Shown: positions 1 through 6,504, numbered from the stretch's first letter. The stretch: DNA of 8,231 nt from Comamonadaceae bacterium (GCA_947478935.1 CANJXV010000106.1:1-8231); one strand, 5' to 3'. The notes: generated from the letters alone by a model not told the origin. Numbers and translations: made by a program.

Positions 1-962
1 GCCAGCATAGCTTTACGGCCCGCTTCAATAGACCGCTTACGCGCCCCAAAATCTGCGCTGGAAATGCCCAGCAACTGGGGCCGGATCACCACATCGGCGC
101 CTTGCAGTTCCAGGCTGTTAATGCTTTTGCCCATGATGGTGAAGGTTTGCAAAAGAATCTCCAGCGTACCGCTGGCCGAAGCGGCTTCCGGTGGGCTGGA
201 AATATCCACTGCAATAATAAGTTCAGCGCCCATTTTTTTTGCCGCACGCACCGGCACGGGCGAAACCAAGCCCCCATCTACATATTCACGGTTACCAATC
301 TTGACGGGCTGAAAAATCGCCGGGACGGCGCTGGAGGCGCGCACCGCTGTGCCGGTATCGCCACGCTGGAAAACAATGTCATTGCCGCTGTTGAGGTCGG
401 TGGCCACAATTCCCAGCGGCATGGGCATGGCTTCGATGGGCTTTTGCCCGACTTGGGTGTTCACATATTTGGCCAGCGCCTCGCCGCGCAAGGCACCTCG
501 GGTGAAAACCTGGAGGGTCCAATCGGCGATAGTCGCTTCTTCCATAGTTTCGGCGATGTGCTGCAACTGCGCGCCGTTTTTACCGCTGGCGTACAGCGCT
601 GCTACCAGGCTGCCCGCCGATGTGCCGCTTACCAACACTGGACGGACGCCCGCTTCTTCCAGAACTTGAATCACCCCCACATGGGCAAAGCCGCGTGCTG
701 CGCCACCACCCAGGGCTAGGCCAATGCGCGGCAGCGTTTTGACAACGGGTACCTGCGGTGGCGAAGGTGTCTGGGGCGAGACCGGCAGTTCAGCGATGGG
801 CGTTTTGCCAGACTCTGGTGTCGGGGCATCCTCGGTTTGCGCTTTTTCGCCCGTCTGGGCCGTACCTGTTACCACGGGTGCTTTAATGGATGGCGCAGAG
901 GCGCAAGCGCTTAATAGTGCGACCATCGCGCCAACAAAGACGATTTGCAAGCTTTGCTTCAT
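1..962 (-). CDS. Patatin-like phospholipase lipoprotein (RssA/NTE-like), 3' end outside window
   Basis: This is a predicted lipid acyl hydrolase of the patatin family, probably anchored in the outer membrane. The first 320 residues are visible and the frame is open to the left edge. Residues 1-20 form a lipoprotein signal ending in the lipobox LSAC, with the lipidated Cys at 20. Ala rather than Asp follows it, which favours outer-membrane sorting. A Pro/Thr/Ser-rich linker spans about residues 21-76. The patatin domain starts near residue 79 with the oxyanion loop GGGAARG (85-91). It continues with the nucleophile elbow GTSAG (Ser115) and the DGG motif (Asp229) that completes the Ser-Asp dyad. 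The ATG at 962 is preceded by AGGGA four bases upstream. By motif order it resembles bacterial RssA-type proteins. The true substrate is not readable from the sequence. An A8 run lies in codons 241-244. The family call is firm; the lipoprotein call is strong. Confidence 0.93.
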   Translation of the reverse strand, partial: MKQSLQIVFVGAMVALLSACASAPSIKAPVVTGTAQTGEKAQTEDAPTPESGKTPIAELPVSPQTPSPPQVPVVKTLPRIGLALGGGAARGFAHVGVIQVLEEAGVRPVLVSGTSAGSLVAALYASGKNGAQLQHIAETMEEATIADWTLQVFTRGALRGEALAKYVNTQVGQKPIEAMPMPLGIVATDLNSGNDIVFQRGDTGTAVRASSAVPAIFQPVKIGNREYVDGGLVSPVPVRAAKKMGAELIIAVDISSPPEAASASGTLEILLQTFTIMGKSINSLELQGADVVIRPQLLGISSADFGARKRSIEAGRKAML

Positions 963-1022
963 GAAGTCCCTAACCCTGTGTGACAATGAAAAAATCAGAT
1001 TGTGCAGGACAAAGGTAATCCT
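963..1022. promoter_or_regulatory. Divergent intergenic region between patatin gene and small plus-strand gene
   Basis: These 60 bases separate two divergently read genes and should carry the promoter or 5' leader of each. Both ribosome binding sites are visible: AGGGA (complement of 967-971) for the patatin gene and AAAGG (1011-1015) for the plus-strand gene. GTGACA at 980-985 resembles a -35 box for rightward reading, and the complement of 1007-1012 (TTGTCC) weakly resembles one for leftward reading. Neither has a convincing -10 partner at normal spacing. The promoter role is inferred from gene layout alone. Confidence 0.4.
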
Positions 1023-1250
1023 ATGAAACGTCCGGCCCCATGGGCGGCAAAAGTTGTCGCATTGCTCGACACTGGCAATAAGGCGGCGGCGCTGGCTCAA
1101 ATCAAAGTCGCGCCATCGGTGCGCGATGTACAAGCCCTACAACTTTTGCTGGGTCGCCACGCGCAATGGAAAAAAGACGGGGTAGTCACGCAAGCGGTGG
1201 ATGATCAGCTCTCCGGCCTGTCGCACCCGCGTTTACATCGCTCTCCCTGA
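1023..1250 (+). CDS. Small conserved-looking protein of unknown function (75 aa)
   Basis: I cannot assign a function. The predicted product is 75 residues, soluble, with no signal peptide, membrane segment or cysteine. It looks mostly helical: an Ala/Leu-rich N-terminal half (about residues 7-27) resembles a short helical repeat, residues 30-45 are a second likely helix, and the tail ends in PRLHRSP. The ATG at 1023 is chosen over an in-frame ATG at 1002 because AAAGG sits seven bases upstream of it. It is the only well-supported plus-strand gene in the window. It is divergent from the patatin gene and convergent with the Lys/His-rich peptide gene. The ribosome binding site, sensible amino-acid composition and lack of a competing gene support a real gene. 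Short length leaves some doubt. Confidence 0.68.
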   Translation: MKRPAPWAAKVVALLDTGNKAAALAQIKVAPSVRDVQALQLLLGRHAQWKKDGVVTQAVDDQLSGLSHPRLHRSP

Positions 1251-1316
1251 ACCTTCGACGCGTGCGCTACCCCCGCAATGCAGCGGTAACCGACCGCGCG
1301 ACCACTTGACAGAGAT

Positions 1317-1523
1317 TTAAGACACGGAAGGCTTCTTGTGCTTGCCCGCTTTATGCTTCTTAGCGCTGACTTTATGCTTGTGTGCGTGCTTTTTACCCGC
1401 TTTTTTGTGCGGCTTGAAAACGGTTTCGGTACCGGCAGGCACCACGACGGGATCGGTTTGCGCACTGGCAACAGCGGCACCCAGGGCAAGCAATAGTCCA
1501 GCGAAAATCGTTTGTAATTTCAT
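1317..1523 (-). CDS. Small secreted Lys/His-rich peptide (68 aa)
   Basis: The product has a clear Sec signal peptide: a positive start (MK), a hydrophobic stretch at about 5-18, and a likely cleavage site ASA|Q after residue 21. The mature peptide is about 47 residues. It has a short neutral segment (22-36) followed by a strongly basic tail (37-64) built of H-K, K-K and A-G-K units, with 12 Lys and 6 His in about 30 residues. There is no cysteine and no recognised enzymatic motif. Such tails can bind metal ions, anionic polymers or membranes, or act like acid-shock-type periplasmic peptides, but the role is not determined. The ATG at 1523 opens the signal peptide directly. Upstream, GGGA about 11 bases away is a weak ribosome binding site. 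It is read in the same direction as nagZ but after a 134-base repeat-rich gap, so it is probably a separate transcript. Confidence 0.77.
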   Translation of the reverse strand: MKLQTIFAGLLLALGAAVASAQTDPVVVPAGTETVFKPHKKAGKKHAHKHKVSAKKHKAGKHKKPSVS

Positions 1524-1561
1524 GATTTTTTATCCCAAAGAAGCGTAAACAGTCCAGAACG

Positions 1562-1577
1562 ATCGAATGTCTTCGAT
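1562..1577. repeat. Short perfect inverted repeat upstream of the Lys/His-rich peptide gene
   Basis: ATCGAA (1562-1567) and TTCGAT (1572-1577) are exact complements around the four bases TGTC. The repeat lies 38 bases upstream of the start of the Lys/His-rich peptide gene, in the place where an operator could sit. It shares the string CGAATGTCT with a second site at 1598-1606. The sequence pattern is directly visible; a regulatory role is inference. Confidence 0.5.
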
Positions 1578-1581
1578 GCTA

Positions 1582-1627
1582 GCACGCCAATGCCATGCGA
1601 ATGTCTAACCAATCAGACATGGCGTGC
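1582..1627. repeat. Interrupted stem-loop in the gap between nagZ and the small secreted-peptide gene
   Basis: GCACGCC (1582-1588) pairs exactly with GGCGTGC (1621-1627). Inside it ATGTCT (1601-1606) pairs exactly with AGACAT (1615-1620) around an eight-base loop. The two stems are contiguous on the right arm and separated by a 12-base bulge on the left, giving 13 base pairs in all. No T-run follows on either strand, so it is not a standard intrinsic terminator. It could help end the nagZ transcript, stabilise its 3' end, or act as a protein-binding site. Confidence 0.45.
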
Positions 1628-1633
1628 AAAGGC

Positions 1634-1656
1634 ATCCCAGCGTCGCTGGTGGGATT
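1634..1656 (-). terminator. Weak candidate hairpin just after the nagZ stop
   Basis: Read leftwards, directly after the nagZ TAG, CCAGC and GCTGG pair around a three-base loop (1637-1649) and ATC/GAT can extend the stem across a bulge. Only three T residues follow after GCC, so the U-tract of a good intrinsic terminator is lacking. Position at the operon end is the main support. It may act together with the stem-loop at 1582-1627. Confidence 0.28.
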
Positions 1657-1657
1657 G

Positions 1658-2758
1658 CTAGGGCAAGGCGGCCACGGCGCGCTGGTAGGCTACCGATTGC
1701 AGCATGCCTTCCCAAGCCAAAGACGCCACTTCAGGTAAGAGCGCCAAACGCCGTGCATGGCTTGCTGCTTCGGGCTGATACAAGCCAGTGTTTAGCACTA
1801 GGCTTAACTCTGCCAAGACCGTGTCTAAAGGCGAATCGCCAGGCTTGCCTACCAAGGACTGATTGCACAGCAAAGCCATGTCGCAACCGGACTGCAAGGC
1901 TGCCAGCACTGCTTGAGTGGCACTAATTTCGCGGCCCTGCACCTGGCGCGCACCGGCCATGGACAAGTCATCGCTAAATATTGCGCCGCTAAAGCCCAAG
2001 CTTTGGCGCAACACCTTTTGCAACCAAATCGCAGAAAAACCAGCAGGCAAACTATCTACCTTGGGGTAAACCACGTGCGCAGGCATGACCGCCTGCAGCA
2101 CCAGGTCCAGCGTGGCATAGGGCGCGGCGTCTTTGGCCAAAATGCTGCGCAAACTGCGCTTATCCACTGGCACCGCGAGGTGCGAATCGGCACGCGCATA
2201 GCCGTGGCCGGGAAAATGTTTAGCGCAATGGGCCAAGCCCGTTTGCGCCATGCCTTGCATAAGGCTTTGTGCCAGCAAGCTCACGATACGCGCGTCATCG
2301 GAAAAAGCGCGATTGCCAATTACGCTGCTTGCGCCGTAATCGAGATCTAGCACCGGTGTAAAACTCATGTCTACGCCGCAGGCACGCAATTGCGCGCCCA
2401 TTACATAGCCACAGGCCAGCGCGGCGCGGCATGCGGCCAGAGGCCCGGCATTGCGGCCCGCGCGCCCTGCGGCCGCAAACATATCGCCCAACACCCGCAT
2501 AGACGGCAGATGCATAAAACCATCCGTGCGAAAGCGTTGCACCCGACCACCCTCGTGGTCCACGGCAATCAGCAGGTCAGGACGCAATCGCTTGATACTG
2601 GCGCATAAGGCCGTCAATTGCGCTCGGTTTTCCCAATTGCGGCCAAACAATATCAAACCGCCGACCAGCGGATGGCGTAAACGCTGTTTGTCTATCGACT
2701 GCAAGCGGGTACCTGCGATGTCAATCATCAAGGGCGAATGTTGATTCGTCGTTTTCAC
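1658..2758 (-). CDS. nagZ: Beta-N-acetylhexosaminidase, glycoside hydrolase family 3
   Basis: NagZ removes the terminal GlcNAc from GlcNAc-anhydroMurNAc peptides in the cytoplasm during peptidoglycan recycling. In the family this feeds the muropeptide pool that can signal AmpC induction. With the GTG start at 2758 the protein is 366 residues, slightly longer than the E. coli enzyme (341). It shows GGLILFGRN (33-41), DHEGGRVQR (67-75), KHFPGHG (180-186), the Asp-Ser-His triplet of the family's unusual acid/base dyad (Asp191, His193), and FSDDLSMAGA with the probable nucleophile Asp263. It has no signal peptide, as expected. GTG 2758 gives the VKTTNQHSPLMIDIAGT start typical of relatives. ATG at 2728 is the alternative, and neither has a strong ribosome binding site. 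It follows acpS by 16 bases and is the last gene of the operon. Confidence 0.96.
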   Translation of the reverse strand: MKTTNQHSPLMIDIAGTRLQSIDKQRLRHPLVGGLILFGRNWENRAQLTALCASIKRLRPDLLIAVDHEGGRVQRFRTDGFMHLPSMRVLGDMFAAAGRAGRNAGPLAACRAALACGYVMGAQLRACGVDMSFTPVLDLDYGASSVIGNRAFSDDARIVSLLAQSLMQGMAQTGLAHCAKHFPGHGYARADSHLAVPVDKRSLRSILAKDAAPYATLDLVLQAVMPAHVVYPKVDSLPAGFSAIWLQKVLRQSLGFSGAIFSDDLSMAGARQVQGREISATQAVLAALQSGCDMALLCNQSLVGKPGDSPLDTVLAELSLVLNTGLYQPEAASHARRLALLPEVASLAWEGMLQSVAYQRAVAALP

Positions 2759-2774
2759 GCTAACTGACTTAAGT

Positions 2775-3239
2775 CTAAGAGGGACGAAAAGCACTGGCAG
2801 GTTCGGCAGCATCGTCGCCGCGCGCAGGCAGCACCGCATGCGCGACTGGACGCGACTCCACTATGCAAAAACTTATCGCATAGTCGGTTTCATCACTCAG
2901 GCTAATTTGCGCGTGCAAACCGCGCACCTCACACCATTGCTTGAGCGCACCATGCAAGACCACCACCGGCGCGCCGCTCGGTAGTTTGGAAATTTCGCAA
3001 GAGCGCCAGGTCATGGGCATGCGCATGCCTAAACCGATTGCTTTGCTGAATGCTTCTTTGGCGCTGAAACGGGTTGCCACATAACGCACACCACGCTCGG
3101 GCCAACGGCCGCTACGGACCTTCCATGTGGCCAATTCACCAGGTGCCAATACTTTGGCGGCAAAGCGCTCGCCATGGCGATCCAGGCTAGCGCGTATGCG
3201 CCGCACGTCGCAAATATCCGTACCAATGCCAAAAATCAT
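2775..3239 (-). CDS. acpS: Holo-[acyl-carrier-protein] synthase
   Basis: AcpS transfers 4'-phosphopantetheine from CoA to the serine of apo-ACP, activating fatty acid synthesis in the cytoplasm. The N-terminus MIFGIGTDI carries the Mg-binding Asp8, and RFSAKEAFSKAIG (57-69) carries the second metal ligand Glu62. The C-terminal core strand SLSDETDYAISF ends near residue 125. About 28 further residues (127-154), rich in Ala, Pro and Asp, extend past the usual family end near 126-130. The ATG at 3239 is chosen because it gives the canonical N-terminus and an ATGA overlap with the pdxJ stop. ATG at 3251 would add four residues. No strong ribosome binding site is visible, so it probably relies on translational coupling to pdxJ. 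That neighbour order is common in proteobacteria. Confidence 0.95.
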   Translation of the reverse strand: MIFGIGTDICDVRRIRASLDRHGERFAAKVLAPGELATWKVRSGRWPERGVRYVATRFSAKEAFSKAIGLGMRMPMTWRSCEISKLPSGAPVVVLHGALKQWCEVRGLHAQISLSDETDYAISFCIVESRPVAHAVLPARGDDAAEPASAFRPS

Positions 3240-3994
3240 GGACGCAAACATGCCATATAGGCGTGTACCGCGGCGGTATAGCCGCGCTCTAAAGCGTCAC
3301 CAATCAGCGCATGGCCGATAGAGACTTCACGCACGCCGGGCACCGCTTGTATGAACGGCGCCAGATTGTCCAGATTCAAATCGTGCCCCGCATTGATACC
3401 CAAGCCCGCAGCGGTGGCGGCGTGCGCGGCCTGCGCAAAACGGTCTAACTGGGCCGGCGCACCGGCGCTACCCCAGGCGGCCGCATACGGTTCGGTATAC
3501 AACTCTACGCGGTCCGCACCCACCGCTTTGGCGCCGGCCATGGCCTGGGCCTCGGCGTCCATGAACAAGCTCACGCGCACGCCCCAGGCTTGGGCCTGGG
3601 CAATCAAGGGGCGCAGCACCTCCGTGTCCTGCGGAAAGCTCCAACCGTGGTCGCTGGTAAGTTGACCCTGCCCGTCCGGCACATAAGTGAGCTGGTGCAA
3701 AGGCAAATTACGCGCCACCAGGTCGGCGGCCACTTCCATCAAATTGTGCAAGGGGTTACCTTCGACATTGAATTCGCGGTCCGGCCATTGCTGCATCAAC
3801 TCCGCAAGTTCGAGCACATCGCTGCCCCGGATATGGCGCGCATCAGGACGCGGGTGTACAGTAATGCCCGATGCCCCGGCTTGCAAACACAGGGTGGCGG
3901 CGCGGGTAACGCTGGGGATGCCCAGGTGGCGCGTATTACGCACCAAGGCCACTTTATTTAAATTAACAGACAGCGCAGTAAAAGAGGTGTGCAT
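3236..3994 (-). CDS. pdxJ: Pyridoxine 5'-phosphate synthase
   Basis: PdxJ condenses 3-amino-1-hydroxyacetone 1-phosphate with deoxyxylulose 5-phosphate to make pyridoxine 5'-phosphate, the closing step of the DXP-dependent vitamin B6 pathway. It is a cytoplasmic TIM-barrel enzyme. At 252 residues it is near the E. coli length (243). Visible motifs are LSVNLNKVALVRN (9-20), ITVHPRPDARHI (44-55; His47, Arg49, His54), EFNVEGNP (74-81; likely catalytic Glu78), VSLFMD (141-146), ELYTEPYAAAWG (164-175), GINAGHDLN (199-207) and VSIGHALIGDAL (224-235). HPRPD and NVEGNP replace the HLRED and NLE-type strings of the E. coli and Burkholderia enzymes. This marks a distinct PdxJ subgroup that I recall from Bacteroidetes and Comamonadaceae-like bacteria. 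It begins 40 bases after recO and its stop overlaps the acpS start by ATGA. Confidence 0.96.
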   Translation of the reverse strand: MHTSFTALSVNLNKVALVRNTRHLGIPSVTRAATLCLQAGASGITVHPRPDARHIRGSDVLELAELMQQWPDREFNVEGNPLHNLMEVAADLVARNLPLHQLTYVPDGQGQLTSDHGWSFPQDTEVLRPLIAQAQAWGVRVSLFMDAEAQAMAGAKAVGADRVELYTEPYAAAWGSAGAPAQLDRFAQAAHAATAAGLGINAGHDLNLDNLAPFIQAVPGVREVSIGHALIGDALERGYTAAVHAYMACLRP

Positions 3995-4034
3995 GGCAAA
4001 CGGACAGCTTCTTTAGGTTCAAAGGATAAAAGTG

Positions 4035-4784
4035 CTAGTAGGACTGGATGTCCACCATCATCTGGCGGGTGCGCAGCGTGCGAACCCCGCAATGGTAGTG
4101 CAGCAGCGCCCGCAGCAAGGGCTTGAGCGCCGGACTCAGGGGAGCGCAGGCACGCAAGGTGTCGGTGAAGCGGCTGCCCTCGGCCATGGTGGCTTGCAAG
4201 CCAGTCCATTGCGCGCCACTTAAAAATGCGCGATCCTCGTTATGGGCCTGGCGCACTCCGCCTTCGGGCACCAGAGTGTAGGACTGGTGCGGCTCTAGCG
4301 CCGCCAGGGTCAGGGTTTGCACATCGAGTTGCGGCAGCAAGCCCACTTCACGCAAAAGCAGCAATTCATAACTGCGCAGCGCAGCCTCTAGCACTTCCTC
4401 GTGTGCGCTGGCCAGCACGGCGACTACGCTGGCATAGACATCGAACAAGACGGGGTGCGGATCGTCACGCGCTAATAGCGTGAGCAATAGTTCATTGAGG
4501 TAATAACCAGAGAGCAAAGCCTCGCCGGTGGGCATAACATGGCCACCCTGCCACTCGGCGCTTTTAAGGGTGCGGATTTCGGCGTCCCCTCCGAATGCCA
4601 GATGCAAGCGCTGCAAAGGCAGCAACACGGGCCGGAAACTAGAGCTAGGCCGCTTGGCGCCTTTGGCGATCAGAGCGATACGGCCATGGTGGCGGGTAAA
4701 CACCTCCAAAATCAGGCTCGATTCGCTCCAATCGTAGCGGTGCAGGACAAAAGCCGGTTCGTCTGCAATGCGCTTGACGGCCAT
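4035..4784 (-). CDS. recO: DNA repair protein RecO
   Basis: RecO anneals single strands and, with RecR, loads RecA onto SSB-coated DNA in the RecF pathway. At 249 residues it is close to the E. coli length (242). The N-terminal OB-fold spans about residues 8-80 and includes the conserved FVLHRYDWSESSLILEVFTR stretch (12-31). The C-terminal helical domain carries GYYLNELLLTLLARDDPH (93-110) and the family-typical tail LRTRQMMVDIQ (237-247). The zinc-binding cysteines of some RecO proteins are absent, with only two isolated Cys present (212, 232). The ATG at 4784 directly follows the era TAA with no spacer, so translation is probably coupled to era. A weak GAG seven to ten bases upstream is the only ribosome-binding-site-like string. 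Confidence 0.96.
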   Translation of the reverse strand: MAVKRIADEPAFVLHRYDWSESSLILEVFTRHHGRIALIAKGAKRPSSSFRPVLLPLQRLHLAFGGDAEIRTLKSAEWQGGHVMPTGEALLSGYYLNELLLTLLARDDPHPVLFDVYASVVAVLASAHEEVLEAALRSYELLLLREVGLLPQLDVQTLTLAALEPHQSYTLVPEGGVRQAHNEDRAFLSGAQWTGLQATMAEGSRFTDTLRACAPLSPALKPLLRALLHYHCGVRTLRTRQMMVDIQSY

Positions 4785-5816
4785 TTACTCGTATCCGAAA
4801 GAGCGTACGCGCGCCTCGTCGTCGGCCCAGCCGGAGCGCACCTTAACCCACATTTCGATAAACACTTTGGCGTCGAGCAGTTTCTCCAGCTCGACCCGGG
4901 TTTCGGTGCCTATGCGTTTGATACGCTCTCCTTTATCGCCGATGACCATGGCCTTGTGGCCGTCGCGCTCGACCACGATGGTGGCGGCGATGCGCAGCAA
5001 TCGCTTCTGTTTACCTCGCCCGGCTTCTTCCTCAAATTTGTCGATCACCACGGTTGAGGTGTAAGGTAATTCGTCGCCGGTCAAGCGGAACAGTTTTTCC
5101 CGAACCGTTTCGCTGGCCAAAAATTTTTCGCTGCGGTCGGTCAGCTCATCGGCGGCGTACCACCAGGCTTGCTCGGGCAGGTATTTTTCGCAAATGCCCA
5201 GCATGCGCTCGATGTCCTTGGCGTTCTTGGCCGACATCGGTACAAACTCGGCAAAGGCATGGCGTTGATGCATCTCCTGCAACCAGGGCGCAATATCGGC
5301 ACGGCGGTTTACCTGGTCGAGCTTATTGGCCACCAGTAAAGTGGGCACTTCTTTGCTGAGTAAAGCCAGCACTTTGGCATCGGCCTGGTTGAACATACCC
5401 GCCTCGACCACGAACAAAATCAGGTCCACATCGCCCACAGCACCCATCACGGTTTTGTTGAGCGAGCGGTTGAGCGCATTGTTATGACGCGTCTGAAAAC
5501 CAGGCGTATCGACAAACACAAATTGCGAGGCCCCGCGCGTATGCATGCCGGTGATGCGGTGGCGCGTGGTTTGGGCTTTGCGCGAGGTGATGCTGATTTT
5601 TTGTCCTACCAAGGCATTCATCAGCGTGGACTTGCCCACATTGGGTTTGCCCACAATCGCGACCAAACCGCAGCGCTGGCCGGGCGCGCCCTGCTCGCCA
5701 GCTTCGGCCAAGCGCGGCATGGTTTTGAGCAGGCCTGCCAGCATGCTGTCCACGTCCTGCTCATGCGGCACCTCCGTATCCGGCGCTGGAGAACTTGCTT
5801 TGTTTTTAGTTGGCAT
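4785..5816 (-). CDS. era: GTPase Era, ribosome small-subunit assembly
   Basis: Era is an essential GTPase that binds the 3' end of 16S rRNA and checks maturation of the 30S subunit. With the ATG at 5816 it is 343 residues, against 301 in E. coli. The GTPase domain shows G1 GKPNVGKS (56-63), G2 region QTTRHRITG (82-90), G3 DTPG (103-106), G4 NKLD (164-167) and G5 SAK (195-197). The C-terminal KH domain includes VIGDKGERIKRIG (291-303) with the GxxG loop. The extra length is all before G1: about 50 residues, polar and low-complexity at first, then a short helix-like stretch MLAGLLKTMPRLAEA. The start at 5816 overlaps the rnc end by 11 bases and lacks a good ribosome binding site. Starts at Met25 or Met33 are possible. 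An upstream ATG at 5891 would overlap rnc by 86 bases and is unlikely. Confidence 0.96.
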   Translation of the reverse strand: MPTKNKASSPAPDTEVPHEQDVDSMLAGLLKTMPRLAEAGEQGAPGQRCGLVAIVGKPNVGKSTLMNALVGQKISITSRKAQTTRHRITGMHTRGASQFVFVDTPGFQTRHNNALNRSLNKTVMGAVGDVDLILFVVEAGMFNQADAKVLALLSKEVPTLLVANKLDQVNRRADIAPWLQEMHQRHAFAEFVPMSAKNAKDIERMLGICEKYLPEQAWWYAADELTDRSEKFLASETVREKLFRLTGDELPYTSTVVIDKFEEEAGRGKQKRLLRIAATIVVERDGHKAMVIGDKGERIKRIGTETRVELEKLLDAKVFIEMWVKVRSGWADDEARVRSFGYE

Positions 5817-6498
5817 GCGGGGCTTTGGAGTGAATAGTTTGCAGCATGGCGCTGGCAGCGGCTTGCTCGGCGGCGCGGCGCGAACCACCAATACCGCGCT
5901 CTACCAAGGACATTTGCGCAATTTCGCAAGCTACATCAAATGTCTGCTGGTGCGGTGCGCCCAAGGTGTTGACCACTTTGTAGTCGGGCAAGGGCATTTT
6001 GCGCGCCTGTAGCCATTCTTGCAATTGGGTCTTCGGGTCTTTGCCAATAGCAGCCATGCCAGGGTTGACATCGACTTTGTCAAACAAGCGTTGCACCAGG
6101 GCCTGCGCAGCGGGGTAACCGGCATCCAGGTAGATGGCACCAATAATCGCCTCCAGCGCATCGGCCAATATGGATGGACGCTTGGAGCCGCCGGAGCGCA
6201 TCTCACCATCACCGAGTTTGAGCAGGGGAGACAGGCCCAAATCTAAGGCTAGCTTATGCAAAGTCTCCTGGCGGACTAAATTGGCCCGCACGCGGGATAA
6301 ATCGCCCTCGGGCAGGGATTGCAACTTGGCATACAGAAAATCCGAAACCGCTAGGCTTAGCACTGAGTCGCCCAAAAATTCCAAGCGCTCGTAGTGGTCG
6401 GAAGAAAAGCTGCGATGCGTTAAGGCTTGCTCCAGCAAGGCCGGATGCTTGAATGGGTGTTGCAGCCGCTGCTGCAATTGCAAAAGCTCAGGCTTCAC
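5806..6498 (-). CDS. rnc: Ribonuclease III
   Basis: RNase III cleaves double-stranded RNA, including the 30S rRNA precursor, and tunes many mRNAs. It is a cytoplasmic homodimer. At 230 residues it matches the family (226 in E. coli). The nuclease domain carries the signature ERLEFLGDSVL (37-47) with Glu37, Glu40 and Asp44, then Glu64 in PEGDLSR and Asp113/Glu116 in LADALEAIIG. Together these are the expected metal-binding set. The dsRNA-binding domain runs from about 154 to 223 (DPKTQLQEWLQ to GSRRAAEQAAASAML). The start is GTG at 6498, supported by AGGGG six bases upstream. A GTG start and a 64-base leader fit moderate expression. E. coli rnc represses itself by cleaving its own leader, but I cannot show a comparable long hairpin here. 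Confidence 0.97.
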   Translation of the reverse strand: MKPELLQLQQRLQHPFKHPALLEQALTHRSFSSDHYERLEFLGDSVLSLAVSDFLYAKLQSLPEGDLSRVRANLVRQETLHKLALDLGLSPLLKLGDGEMRSGGSKRPSILADALEAIIGAIYLDAGYPAAQALVQRLFDKVDVNPGMAAIGKDPKTQLQEWLQARKMPLPDYKVVNTLGAPHQQTFDVACEIAQMSLVERGIGGSRRAAEQAAASAMLQTIHSKAPHAN

Positions 6499-6504
6499 GT
6501 CTTG

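Noticed and set aside
102..719. 205-residue plus-strand open frame opposite the patatin gene
   Set aside because: It is antisense to a clear patatin domain, has a Gly/His/Arg-rich shadow-like composition, no ribosome binding site and no recognisable domain.
1283..1297. Hairpin GCGGT/ACCGC between the two convergent small genes as a bidirectional terminator
   Set aside because: The stem is only five base pairs and no T-run follows on either strand.
1205..1489. 94-residue minus-strand frame overlapping the Lys/His-rich peptide gene
   Set aside because: It is another frame of the same stretch without a signal peptide, and it runs into the convergent small gene. The 1317-1523 frame is the better gene.
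1524..1545. GGGATAAAAAATC before the Lys/His-rich peptide gene as a -10 promoter box
   Set aside because: It lies within a few bases of the start codon and has no matching -35 box, so it fits a ribosome-binding region better than a promoter.
2766..2775. Perfect 10-base palindrome GACTTAAGTC at the acpS stop / nagZ start junction
   Set aside because: A single short palindrome is expected by chance, and nothing else there suggests an operator.
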